Counted from the first letter of the stretch, positions 1-11,648 are shown. The stretch: DNA of 64,000 bases from Lycium barbarum (GCF_019175385.1 NC_083337.1:50134938-50198937), one strand, 5' to 3'. A program made the numbers and translations. The notes: a model not told the origin generated them from the sequence alone.

Positions 1-459
1 CAGACCGTATAACCATTATACGGACCGTATAATGGAACCCGACAGATCAGCGGAATGTTATTAAATAAAGGACCAAGTTCATGAAATCATTTCAACATTT
101 CCTTCCTATCTCTAAAACATCTCTCTACATTTATTATACAAGTTTACAAGGATTATAAGCCATCAACAACATTAAATAAGTTAATCAAGAGTAAGAACCC
201 ATCAAGGATCATCTAAAGTCAAGAAATCCAAATGGAGAAAAGCTAGGGTTTTACTCAAAGTGGAATATTATCAACTAAGGCTAGTCCCTACAACATCTAA
301 GGTAAGATTCATGCTATTTATATGTTTTTTAAGGTATTGGAGAGTTAAAATACATGGATTGTAGAAAATATGGTAAAATGGGTCATGAATGATGAATAGT
401 GACATTTTGAGGAATAGTTTGAGTTGAATCATGAATGTTGTTGTGTTGTGATATGAATG
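1..459 (+). mobile_element. Element B, 5' LTR, first part (Tekay-type Ty3/gypsy)
   Basis: This stretch matches the 3' LTR of the same element from about 17154 to 17636 with a few percent differences by eye, so it is the 5' LTR cut by the window edge; roughly 490 bp lie upstream. It holds the last promoter dyad (14-34, core ACGGACCGT), a TATA-like run near 59-68, a leader of about 230 nt and a splice-donor-like AAG|GTAAG at 302. The LTR is interrupted after 459 by element A; its target duplication GAATG is at 455-459 and 9935-9939. Confidence 0.9.
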
Positions 460-3400
460 TGTCACGACCCAGCCCCGTGGGCCGCGACTGGTGCCCTTCT
501 GGGACACCCCAAACGAACTCACACCCAGATCATCGTAATCAGACTCGCCCAAACTCACGTACGTTATTCGAACTCAACATCGTAATCAGATATCTACCGA
601 ACACTTATCCTAAGCAGTCGCCCGTACAGATCAGACAAATCACAAATCAGAAAGGAGGCGGAATATACATCGCCAAATTTCACACACACACATCAGAAGG
701 GTGGCGGAATGTACATCGCCCCCAAATGCATACACATACATACAACTCAGGGGCCGACTTGGCCATAGTAGCGTACGGGCCGCTTAAGAACGCAAAACAG
801 ACTCACATGCAAACACACCGGACCCACGACCCACCAATCTGACTACAGGCCTCTAAACAGAACAGAACATAAGAACATAGGACGGGACAGGGCCCCGCCG
901 TACCCACTCATCCAAATATACAGAATACAGACACAACAAAAGATATGTACCAAAAGTAGGCTCCGGATCAAAAGGGAGCTCTCCAACACAGCAGAATGAG
1001 TAGCCTAAACTGGAGGACCACCCAAACGAGCTTCAGTACCTGCGGGCATGAAACACAGCCCCCGAAGAAACGGGGGTCAGTACGGGAGAAGTACTGAGTA
1101 TGTAAAGCAGAAGGTACAGAAATCACAAACACAGCTAGAGTCAGAAAGAACAAACACACCAACATCGCAACAAAGCACACCTGTGCGGGAGGCGAACGTA
1201 CAAATGCAAATCAAATCATGTATAGGGTTTAGGAACGTGGTCACCCCCCGACGCTGGTGCCACAACACATCATAACTCCAGAAGGTTTCAAATCTCCGTA
1301 CAATCTCCAGACACATCGTATCACACACACATCATATCATCAGAACATATCAAATGCCATATCACATCATAACTCCATAAACGGTAACCGGCCCTATGGC
1401 GAGGCCTCGGAAACCGTAACACATCATAACTCCCGAATATATTATAGCGCGCACGATCACAAAGTCGGCCCGGGTACCGACGAACGAAGTCATAGCAGGC
1501 AGCACGAACAGAGTAGTGCAGAAATCATATGCATATCAAAATAATTTGTCGGACTTAACATATAGTTTACGTAGAGGTATATACTGACGCCCGAAGGATC
1601 GGAGTAGGAATCAGACTGATCAAAGTATGCGTATAAAAGTTACGAAGTTCCAAACTGCCAAATTCGCAAGAAAACTGTTCATAAGTCATTTTCCGAAAAT
1701 CTCACATCATTCAAGTACAGAACGTACATTAATGGCATAGAAAGTTTCAAACACATCCTTGGGTCCTAAACAGACGGTTGCGGATCATAACGGACACAAA
1801 TGAATCAAACAAACCGAATAAGGGGAGCCTCGGGGCTCGCGGGCCCACCTCGAGTCAAATTGAGGTGGCGGACACAAATCACAGACTTTCGGCTCCATAG
1901 AGCCATCTACAAAAGTTTCGAGGAGTTTCGGACACAACAACACAAGTTATGGAGGTACGAACATTCTTTTAACCAAATGCGACAAAAAGGGTCCAATCGC
2001 GCTGAATGAATAGTGCTCGAACTTGAACTTCGATTTCCAAGAGCAGGGTTATTCCCGAGGGGCCGATCTTAACCTAGTATGTCTAGGACATGCCAAAAGA
2101 ATGATAGGTAGGCTTTACATACCTGGTTGGCGCCTTACGCTCCTCAAATCGCAATTCCCGTTTCGTCCAGAAACTGCAAATGGTCACTTTTACCAATTAC
2201 TATTCATGAGAATTAACATTTTAGTCTTTGGGCTATATTTGGCTACCGAAATTTTGGCAGCACTTCCCCTATAAATCTAACACCCCCGAGGCTTAGCTCG
2301 GCTCAAAATATAACAACATCAACAGCCCAAACATCATTACACAATACGAATCACAATCAAACACACTAACTTCACAATTGCACTTTATTTCATAAGTTGG
2401 TAATCCTATTTCCTAACTTCACAATTTCAACTCATATCCACATTATTGTATTCATTCATTCAAGATCATTCCACTACATAACAAACAAGTTCCAAACCAC
2501 ATACAAACATCCCCAAAATTCACTACTTTCCAATTTTCATTCAAAACACCAAAAGTTACGACGAACGTTCTAACTTGCGTCGTTTCATTCCAAATTCGTC
2601 ATCATCAACCATAAGTCTTATTTAAGGTCTTTAGTATCATAAATATACTATGATATACACAAATATACCGAATGTATACACTTTCCGATAACGTTCGAAA
2701 TTATTTTCTAACACCAACTCAATTCCTTAATCAATCCTTTACAACATAATGACCACAACAACACATCATTCAAGCTAAATAAGATCAAATTCCTATGCCT
2801 TAAACCTTATAAAACCCACGGCCAAACACACTCTCTTTGCACACACACGCCATGCACAAACACAACACCATTCCAAAATCTTCATGCCAATTCAATCACT
2901 AACACATATGTATCCATTTCATAGCATTAAAACATAAAGATCTTACCTTTTTCTTGAATTTCCGATTTGCCGCAAACGAGCACCTTACGCCAATCTAATT
3001 ATACCACCACGAAGAGCACCTCGAACTCATCAATCATTCCAAAGGAGACTATGTGATTGGATTAGAAACAAGCCACGAATTTTTTTTTTCTTTCTCTTTC
3101 TTTTTCGGCCGAGAGCACCTTCAATGGTGTTCTTGAGATTTTTTTTTTTTTGATCTTGATCTTGATAATTCCAACTCATGGCTTTGTATATATCCATTAC
3201 ATAGAGGTCATGTGCATAGCACATGACCATTTAAATTGAGTTTGGGCCTCCACAATGGCCGGCCACTTCACTTCCTTTGGGCCTCAATTTTTGTATTCCA
3301 TTTTCTTAGCCCAATTCATAAAATGTCCCGTTTTGTAATTCCCGAAACTAATTTCCGAAGTTCCAAATTTACCCTCGGCCTTCCCCGACGTCTTAACATT

Positions 3401-3511
3401 AATAACTCCATAACCAACATATTCATATTCACCAAAATCAAAATATTTCCTCAACCCACAAGTCTTCTTTATTTCTTGATTTCCCGTTATACGAAAATAC
3501 GGGACATAACA
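460..3511 (-). repeat. Element A 3' LTR
   Basis: It starts TGTCACGACC and ends ACATAACA on the plus strand. In transcriptional (minus) sense it holds: a 10-bp-arm hairpin at 3206-3228, a TATA-like box at 3185-3192, a donor-like AAAAAG|GTAAGA at about 2946, a second donor AG|GTATGTAAAGCC at 2122, and twin hairpins at 1059-1076 and 1077-1097. Open frames inside it occur identically in the other LTR and show no protein family; I do not regard them as genes. Confidence 0.93.
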
Positions 3512-3550
3512 TTCCCCCCCCCCTTAAGAACATTCGTCCTCGAATGTTGA
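3512..3550 (-). other. Element A polypurine tract with adjacent palindrome
   Basis: Directly inside the left LTR lies a C-run followed by TTAAG on the plus strand, which is a G-rich polypurine tract in element sense (priming site for plus-strand DNA). Next to it, 3531-3546, is a perfect inverted repeat CATTCG-TCCT-CGAATG that recurs beside the PPT of B. Confidence 0.85.
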
Positions 3551-5199
3551 ATCGACCTCATGGGTGTCGTACAACTCTGGGGGGGTTCTTTTGATAGTTG
3601 TCCTTTATTGATTTCTCCGACATGGCTCCTTTACAAATACTTGGGGTAGATTTTTCACATCACTGACCCAAATACCTCCATAATACATTTTCTCATACTT
3701 TACGCAATCACCGAACTCTGTACTATATTCTTGTAAGGGACGGACGCTTCCCAGACATCATCGTCAATATCATCTTCTTTTCACACTCCTGAGTTTCCTT
3801 ACCACATCGTCGTAATCTCACTTTACTTCATATCAGACACTTCATGCCCAACAGATTCAGAACTAAAACCGAACGGATTCATAATCGGAAGCAGACATAC
3901 TCAACTATGGCGGTTGGATTCGTAGTCAACATCGAAGGTACGGAAGCATATCAGACACATCTGAGATCGAAATCAGACGTATAAAGGCGTATCAAACAAA
4001 CTCGTAGGCAGAATCAGACACACTAAGATATACCAAACAGATTCACAATCAAAGCCAGTCGTACGGAATCATATCGAACAGACCCGAATTCAGAAACAAA
4101 CATACAGAGTGGTTTCATACCGAATCGTGATCAGACAAACCGAAGGGTATCAAACACACACGCGGTCAAAATCAAACGCATCGAAGCATATCAGACGAAT
4201 TTATATCCAGAGTCAGACCCACAGAGGTGCGCCAGACAGAAACGGATTCGGAATCAAAGCGCACAAAAGGTTCATCGGACGGGAACCTAGTCGAGCGCAG
4301 AAGTACAGAGGTGTACTAGGTAGAGCCTCATCGGAATCGGAAGTGCAGAAGCACCACAGATGGGATGTCAATTTAGAATCAAATCATTCATATTAAAGCT
4401 CCAATAATTCATGAGAATGCCCCTTGATTTGCAAACTCATTCACCAAGTCGTCACACAATTTACCTTGCGTCTTACGTACCAACTCCTCCAAAGATTCCA
4501 ATTACTCACACTGCTTATCTTTTATTTATCACAACATTAGTTTCCGGGGCTCGGCTCTTAGCCCTCATGGCCCTGAATGAAAATCATACACACACACATA
4601 CACACGTTTACTCATACCTTACTGGCGAACATCTCTGGCTGTTATTCAAATTCGTTCAATTTCCCAAGAGGTGTTGTATCCTTTCCTTTTCGCCCATTTA
4701 GTCCGCCTCGTTCCGCGCGACTCTCGAAAGGGCACTAATTATTCTCCACACATTCTATTCACCTTTGGTTACCCCAAATTCCCATTTACGTTAATCATAC
4801 TTACACTTGTGCAAAATTTTGCGTTACTTCCCAGGGGGTCACCCATCCCAGAATTGCTCTGGCTTGAGCACGCTTAACCCTAAAACTTTTACACATTTTG
4901 ACGCGTTAGGGCTGATATAATTTCGCCAATTGCCTCGCACGACCTTTGTCACGTAATTTTAGGCCAAACGGGGTCTTAGCAAATTTTTCGGAAATTTTTC
5001 GTAGCGGGTCCCATTCTGACCCAAAGAGGTCGTTTGCTTTTCTGGCTGTGAGGTCTATCGTTCTAGTCTTCCAAATCCCATATATCTTCCTCCCACATGT
5101 ACAGATAACTGCCTCGGATATTTTCATTAATTCGGATTCTTACCTTACCTTTACTGACACACACAAAAAAAGTATATCTCATAATACTGAGGTACAAAC
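3551..5199 (-). other. Element A non-coding interior replacing pol
   Basis: About 1.65 kb between the end of gag and the polypurine tract. I see no reverse transcriptase, integrase or RNase H motif in any frame; the open frames here (for example 4109-4396 plus, 4906-5127 minus) have no family features I recognise. The recognisable content is the 5S-like segment at 4824-4878. The origin of the rest is unknown; it may be captured host or other-element DNA. Confidence 0.6.
4824..4878 (-). ncRNA. 5S rRNA-derived fragment (box A to box C region)
   Basis: Read on the minus strand this is GTTAAGCGTGCT... followed by ...GGGATGGGTGACC and CTGGGAAGT, matching the second half of plant 5S rRNA, including the internal control region (box A and box C) with divergence in between. 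It lacks the first third of 5S rRNA and is not a functional rRNA gene. 5S-derived internal promoters are known in plant Cassandra elements and in SINE3 elements; here the fragment sits inside a gag-only gypsy element. Confidence 0.8.
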
Positions 5200-6672
5200 C
5201 TACCATTGCACATTTTCATTAAACAAAAAGGTTAGTAATATACCTGGGTCTGCGTCTGGGGGTGCCTCTGGGTCCCGATGACCAGTCAAAGCGTAGATGC
5301 GGTTCGAGGGACCGCTAGAATCTGAACCCCCACCACGGCCTCTACCGCGGCCCGCTGGTGCTGGCATACCTCGCCCTGTCGAGCGCGTGGCCGAAGGGGT
5401 AGATGACGAACCCGCAACAGATCTCATCGGCGGTGCTGCGCTACCGGAACCGCCTGCCCACGGACAATCCCGCATGATATGGCCCTGGCGGCCGCAAGCA
5501 AAACAGGCCCCTGTGGCCCTGAAGCACTCACCTGGGTGCGATCTTCCACAATACGAACACTGGGGTATGGGTGGCCTAGACTGACTGGGACCCCTGCTCA
5601 CCTGAGGACCTGGGGCTCTGGAACTCTAGTCTGCCCTGGACGGTCCTGCTCCATCAAACCTCTTACCAACAGACTGTGTGTCCCGGCCTGACGGAGGAAT
5701 GTACCCACTGGACTGATACTGAGGCTGCCCGCCCCGAGAATCTCCAAAATGCCCCGCTGATCTGGCCCTCTTGGGCCGTCTCGCATCATACTCTCGGCTG
5801 GGCCGATCTGCTCGGTGCCGGTTCTCCATCCCCTGGGCGTAGGCCTGTAGACGGGCAATGTCCATATCTGTCTGCAATGACACCGCCATACACCCGTCAA
5901 TCAAGTAACGATCCAGCCCCATAACATACCTATGCATCCGATTTGTCATATCTGCCACCACGGCGGGGGCATACCGGGCCAGGGAATCAAACTCCAAATT
6001 ATATTCACGGACGCTCCGACCTCTCTGCTGCAGATGCAAAAACCGATCAGCTCGCTCCCGTCGTAACTCTGGGGGCAGAAAGTGGCGGGTGAAAGCAGTC
6101 ACAAACTGATCCCACATAGCTGGAGGAGCACCCTCACCCCGGGATAGCTCCCAAGTCTCATACCAATGCGTGGCAACATCCCGAAGTCTATGCGAAGCTA
6201 GCTCAACCGACTCGGTCTCTGACGCCCTGACCAAGTCTAATGCACGCCGCATCCCCCGAATGAAGTCATGGGGGTCCTCGTCGGGCTTAGACCCGAAAAA
6301 CTCTGGAGGGCCGCATAACAAGAACTCCCGAACTCTCAGGCTGTCCCGCCTGTCCTCATCATCATCGTCCCTCCGCCCGCGTCTGCGAGCCTGTCCGGCT
6401 ACAATCGTGGTCAACAACTGTACAGCCTCCCTCAGGGTCCTATCCTCCGCCCCTGGCTGAGAAGCTGGAGTCTCAGGAGCGGGTACACGGACCTCTGGAG
6501 CCGCTGAAGGTCCCGCTCCAGGCTGTACTAATGGGGGTGTAGCAGACCCCTCAGAATGAGGTGTAACCTCAGGCAAATCATAAACACGAGCCCGAGTAGC
6601 CCGTTGTGCCTGACTGGTCTCTCCCACCTTCGCCTTGCCCTTCTGGGCCGCCGTTGCCTTCTTCGGAGGCAT
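5200..6672 (-). pseudogene. gag: Element A gag (capsid/nucleocapsid), one in-frame stop, pol fusion lost
   Basis: Gag packages element RNA in cytoplasmic particles. The start is set at the ATG at 6672 (MPPKK...), four codons inside the longest open frame, because a good splice acceptor ends just before it. A charged N-terminus is followed by the retrotransposon gag core (FFGSKPDEDPHDF..., then the W-containing helical part, about residues 115-225) and a basic, glycine-rich tail. A TAG at 5626-5628 interrupts the frame; reading stays in the same frame to a zinc knuckle C-X2-C-X4-H-X4-C at 5464-5505 and an RG-rich stretch. The frame then enters the start of the protease region and ends at once in unrelated residues, so pol is deleted. 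The stop could be post-insertional damage or be read through; I cannot tell. Confidence 0.85.
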
Positions 6673-6674
6673 CA

Positions 6675-6693
6675 CTGCAAACACAACAACGGG
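6675..6693 (-). promoter_or_regulatory. Candidate 3' splice acceptor before gag of element A
   Basis: In element sense a pyrimidine/T-rich run ends in TTTGCAG|TG, with the gag ATG two bases further on. Paired with donor-like sites in the right LTR at 8544-8545 (or about 9368), it would remove the rest of the LTR and the PBS from the messenger. Confidence 0.5.
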
Positions 6694-6866
6694 TCAGATC
6701 AGAATGACCCTAACAACACAGCTCTATCGCATGATCTAAGATTCCAAAGAAAGGGCAACACAACATCCTAGATGTCCTGTAGCTTCCTGTTTATAGATGT
6801 GGTGCACAACACATCGATAAACAAGACTCTACTAGACATGGCCTGTAGACATTCCGAGGACAAACC

Positions 6867-6878
6867 GCTCTGATACCA
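6867..6878 (-). other. Element A primer binding site (tRNA-iMet type)
   Basis: On the minus strand TGGTATCAGAGC, four bases inside the right LTR, complementary to the 3' end of initiator tRNA-Met. It fixes the element orientation as minus. Confidence 0.9.
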
Positions 6879-6882
6879 CTTT

Positions 6883-9800
6883 TGTCACGACCCAGCCCCG
6901 TGGGCCGCGACTGGTGCCCTTCTGGGACACCCCAAACGAACTCACACCCAGATCATCGTAATCAGACTCGCCCAAACTCACGTACGTTATTCGAACTCAA
7001 CATCGTAATCAGATATCTACCGAACACTTATCCTAAGCAGTCGCTCGTACAGATCAGACAAATCACAAATCAGAAAGGGGGCGGAATATACATCGCCAAA
7101 TTTCACACACACACATCAGAAGGGTGGCGGAATGTACATCGCCCCCAAATGCATACACATACATACAACTCAGGGGCCGACTTGGCCATAGTAGCGTACG
7201 GGCCGCTTAAGAACGCAAAACAGACTCACATGCAAACACACCGGACCCACGACCCACCAATCTGACTACAGGCCTCTAAACAGAACAGAACATAAGAACA
7301 TAGGACAGGACAGGGCCCCGCCGTACCCACTCATCCAAATATACAGAATACAGACACAACAAAAGATATGTACCAAAAGTAGGCTCCGGATCAAAAGGGA
7401 GCTCTCCAACACAGCAGAATGAGTAGCCTAAACTGGAGGACCACCCAAACGAGCTTCAGTACCTGCGGGCATGAAACACAGCCCCCGAAGAAACGGGGGT
7501 CAGTACGGGAGAAGTACTGAGTATGTAAAGCAGAAGGTACAGAAATCACAAACACAGCTAGAGTCAGAAAGAACAAACACACCAACATCGCAACAAAGCA
7601 CACCTGTGCGGGAGGCGAACGTACAAATGCAAATCAAATCATGTATAGGGTTTAGGAACGTGGTCACCCCCCGACGCTGGTGCCACAACACATCATAACT
7701 CCAGAAGGTTTCAAATCTCCGTACAATCTCCAGACACATCGTATCACACACACATCATATCATCAGAACATATCAAATGCCATATCACATCATAACTCCA
7801 TAAACGGTAACCGGCCCTATGGCGAGGCCTCGGAAACCGTAACACATCATAACTCCCGAATATATTATAGCGCGCACGATCACAAAGTCGGCCCGGGTAC
7901 CGACGAACGAAGTCATAGCAGGCAGCACGAACAGAGTAGTGCAGAAATCATATGCATATCAAAATAATTTGTCGGACTTAACATATAGTTTACGTAGAGG
8001 TATATACTGACGCCCGAAGGATCGGAGTAGGAATCAGACTGATCAAAGTATGCGTATAAAAGTTACGAAGTTCCAAACTGCCAAATTCGCAAGAAAACTG
8101 TTCATAAGTCATTTTCCGAAAATCTCACATCATTCAAGTACAGAACGTACATTAATGGCATAGAAAGTTTCAAACACATCCTTGGGTCCTAAACAGACGG
8201 TTGCGGATCATAACGGACACAAATGAATCAAACAAACCGAATAAGGGGAGCCTCGGGGCTCGCGGGCCCACCTCGAGTCAAATTGAGGTGGCGGACACAA
8301 ATCACAGACTTTCGGCTCCATAGAGCCATCTACAAAAGTTTCGAGGAGTTTCGGACACAACAACACAAGTTATGGAGGTACGAACATTCTTTTAACCAAA
8401 TGCGACAAAAAGGGTCCAATCGCGCTGAATGAATAGTGCTCGAACTTGAACTTCGATTTCCAAGAGCAGGGTTATTCCCGAGGGGCCGATCTTAACCTAG
8501 TATGTCTAGGACATGCCAAAAGAATGATAGGTAGGCTTTACATACCTGGTTGGCGCCTTACGCTCCTCAAATCGCAATTCCCGTTTCGTCCAGAAACTGC
8601 AAATGGTCACTTTTACCAATTACTATTCATGAGAATTAACATTTTAGTCTTTGGGCTATATTTGGCTACCGAAATTTTGGCAGCACTTCCCCTATAAATC
8701 TAACACCCCCGAGGCTTAGCTCGGCTCAAAATATAACAACATCAACAGCCCAAACATCATTACACAATACGAATCACAATCAAACACACTAACTTCACAA
8801 TTGCACTTTATTTCATAAGTTGGTAATCCTATTTCCTAACTTCACAATTTCAACTCATATCCACATTATTGTATTCATTCATTCAAGATCATTCCACTAC
8901 ATAACAAACAAGTTCCAAACCACATACAAACATCCCCAAAATTCACTACTTTCCAATTTTCATTCAAAACACCAAAAGTTACGACGAACGTTCTAACTTG
9001 CGTCGTTTCATTCCAAATTCGTCATCATCAACCATAAGTCTTATTTAAGGTCTTTAGTATCATAAATATACTATGATATACACAAATATACCGAATGTAT
9101 ACACTTTCCGATAACGTTCGAAATTATTTTCTAACACCAACTCAATTCCTTAATCAATCCTTTACAACATAATGACCACAACAACACATCATTCAAGCTA
9201 AATAAGATCAAATTCCTATGCCTTAAACCTTATAAAACCCACGGCCAAACACACTCTCTTTGCACACACACGCCATGCACAAACACAACACCATTCCAAA
9301 ATCTTCATGCCAATTCAATCACTAACACATATGTATCCATTTCATAGCATTAAAACATAAAGATCTTACCTTTTTCTTGAATTTCCGATTTGCCGCAAAC
9401 GAGCACCTTACGCCAATCTAATTATACCACCACGAAGAGCACCTCGAACTCATCAATCATTCCAAAGGAGACTAGGTGATTGGATTAGAAACAAGCCACG
9501 AATTTTTTTTTTCTTTCTCTTTCTTTTTCGGCCGAGAGCACCTTCAATGGTGTTCTTGAGATTTTTTTTTTTTTGATCTTGATCTTGATAATTCCAACTC
9601 ATGGCTTTGTATATATCCATTACATAGAGGTCATGTGCATAGCACATGACCATTTAAATTGAGTTTGGGCCTCCACAATGGCCGGCCACTTCACTTCCTT
9701 TGGGCCTCAATTTTTGTATTCCATTTTCTTAGCCCAATTCATAAAATGTCCCGTTTTGTAATTCCCGAAACTAATTTCCGAAGTTCCAAATTTACCCTCA

Positions 9801-9934
9801 GCCTTCCCCGACGTCTTAACATTAATAACTCCATAATCAACATATTCATATTCACCAAAATCAAAATATTTCCTCAACCCACAAGTCTTCTTTATTTCTT
9901 GATTTCCCGTTATACGAAAATACGGGACATAACA
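6883..9934 (-). repeat. Element A 5' LTR
   Basis: Same length as the 3' LTR and nearly identical (differences noted at 622/7045, 656/7079, 884/7307, 3054/9477, 3379/9802, 3414/9837). It contains the active-promoter copy for this element: hairpin 9629-9651, TATA-like box 9608-9615, donor-like sites near 9368 and at 8544-8545, twin hairpins 7482-7520. Confidence 0.93.
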
Positions 9935-10816
9935 GAATGTGTTAGAAATGGTATTAAGATCATGAACTAGACACTTTAGGCGAATGGACGAAGTTGGGTG
10001 TTATGACCTTGAATATGGGTAAATTAGAAGCAAATTGAGAAACCTAGACAATGTGGATAATGTGGATGATTAATGGCCATTGTTATGATATTAATGAAGG
10101 TAGAAACGCTAACATTGGAAGGGAACGTGCAAGTGTAGAATAGTCCGACGAGAAGGTATGTAAGGCTAACCCTTCTTTCATAAGGCATGATTCTTGGCCA
10201 AATTCCTAATTCCTCTATATGAGTATGTTGTCTTCACATAGTTGATATTCCGAGCTCATAAGCTCACGATCCTTCATATGTGCTACGATTGTACTATGCT
10301 CCTCACATGACGAGTAGGCCTATAATGTAGACATAACGACAATGATAATGATAGTAATAATGATGCTAAAGGTGCCTACGGGCTATTATACTTATATGTG
10401 TGCCTATGAAGGGCTATAATGAAACTCCGAGCTTATAACGCCGGGTAGAATATATGTATATGATTATGTATAAAGTATGTATACGATTACGAAATGCGCG
10501 CACACCTCTGCAGATGGTACGGATAACCCTGAAGCCTTGGTAGGGCTAGGTATGAGTAACCTTGAGCCTTGGTTGGCCAAGTATGTATGAAACACCGATC
10601 CTCTGAGGTCGGGTATGCTATGTAAATGTTATGTATATGAAATGGCTAAGTATATAATATGAAGCTGAATGTGATAAGACTATGTATACGAATACGAGCA
10701 CAATTATGGTACGAGTTCTATTATGTAATACGGATGATGATGTATGTATACGAGTACGTATGAGAAATGGAAACTCCCTATGAAAGGCAAGTTAGTGCTA
10801 TGACGATGATATTATT

Positions 10817-10859
<43 letters not shown>

Positions 10860-11438
10860 TATGATATTTCATATGTTGTTCATGATTCTTATTTATTGAT
10901 GTTGCTCATGCTTTACATACTCAGTATTCAGAGATTACATAGAGAGCGTCATGCCCGCGGGTGCACAGGGAGATAGACTTGATCCATAGCTGCCTATTCA
11001 GAGATTACATAGAGAGCTCCATTTCCTTCGGAGCCATATCTTTTGGGTACTCATTCTTTTGTGTATATAATTATGGGCATAGCGGGGTCCGGTCCCGCTA
11101 ATGTGATATGTTATACTCTTAGAGGCTCGTAGTCACGTGTATGTGGTTAGATATGTCCGGCCTTGTCGGCCTACGTCTTGTATGTCATTTTGTTGGCCTT
11201 GTCGGCCTACGTCTTGTATGTCATTTTGTCGGCCTTGTCGGCCTATGTACATTTGATGTGGCATAAATGCCAATTACGATATTATGGTAATGTCGTCCAA
11301 TGGGACTATTTGATGAATGAATGGAAATGTATGTCTAATTACGTGGCTCACCTAGATGTAAGCATAAGAGAAAGCTAAGAGGGTGCCGGGTGGGCTAGCA
11401 CCGGGTGCTCGTCGCGGCCCCCTAGCCGGGTCATGACA
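9935..11438 (+). mobile_element. Element B, 5' LTR, second part
   Basis: Continuation of the LTR after element A, starting with the GAATG target duplicate and ending ...GTCATGACA next to the PBS. It carries the second donor-like site AAG|GTATGTAAGGCT (10153-10167), a C-homopolymer (10819-10859), and a direct duplication of a GGCCTTGTCGGCCTACGTC unit at about 11159-11240 that occurs in a shorter form in the 3' LTR. The region holding the first hairpin in the 3' LTR has been replaced here (about 10922-10947). Confidence 0.9.
10819..10859. repeat. Poly(C) tract of about 41 bases
   Basis: An uninterrupted C-run in B's 5' LTR; the same spot in the 3' LTR (18501-18513) has about 13 C then TCC. Length may be affected by slippage or assembly. 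Confidence 0.85.
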
Positions 11439-11442
11439 AAAG

Positions 11443-11454
11443 TGGTATCAGAGC
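11443..11454 (+). other. Element B primer binding site (tRNA-iMet type)
   Basis: TGGTATCAGAGC four bases after the 5' LTR end; complementary to the 3' end of initiator tRNA-Met and identical to that of element A. Confidence 0.92.
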
Positions 11455-11624
11455 AGTTCAGTCCTAGGGTGTGTCTATGAGCCGTGTCTAGTAGAGTCTT
11501 GGTTATGGGTGTGTTGCGTGCCACACTTGTAAACAAAAAGCTGCAGACATTTTAGGAATAAATGACCTTCCTTCTTCATAAGAATCGTGCGATAGAGCCA
11601 TGTTGTAAGAAATTCTTGTTCCTT

Positions 11625-11648
11625 AATCGTGTGTTGTGTATTACAGAG
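11625..11648 (+). promoter_or_regulatory. Candidate 3' splice acceptor before gag of element B
   Basis: A T-rich run ends TGTATTACAG at 11646, followed by AG and the gag ATG at 11649. Paired with the donor-like site at 10156 it would remove about 1.49 kb including the LTR hairpin region and the PBS. Confidence 0.5.

Larger units (their letters stand above)
460..9934 (-). mobile_element. Element A: complete non-autonomous gag-only LTR retrotransposon
   Basis: A 9475-bp element flanked by the 5-bp duplication GAATG. Both LTRs are 3052 bp. I count six substitutions and no indel between them by eye (about 0.2 percent), which means a very recent insertion. The PBS lies next to the right LTR and the PPT next to the left one, so it is transcribed on the minus strand. 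The 3.4-kb interior codes only for Gag; protease, reverse transcriptase, RNase H and integrase are absent and replaced by about 1.6 kb of non-coding DNA. This fits the class of terminal-repeat elements with a GAG domain, which depend on enzymes from relatives. Element B in this window has a related Gag and the same PBS type. Confidence 0.93.

Noticed and set aside
1048..1275. Open frames in A's LTRs that occur twice (for example 1048-1275 and 7471-7698, 2023-2274 and 8446-8697)
   Set aside because: They are the same LTR sequence in two copies; no family motif, both strands open, and they overlap the hairpin and donor sites.
4824..4878. Functional 5S rRNA gene
   Set aside because: Only the 3' part is present, the middle is diverged, and no 5' third or terminator is visible.
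4906..5127. 73-codon minus-strand frame in A's interior next to the 5S-like segment
   Set aside because: Composition looks somewhat protein-like but it has no recognisable motif and stops just before the 5S fragment; left as non-coding.
11443..11454. tRNA gene at primer binding sites
   Set aside because: Only the 12-base complement of a tRNA 3' end is present; no cloverleaf around it. No other tRNA-like sequence was noticed.
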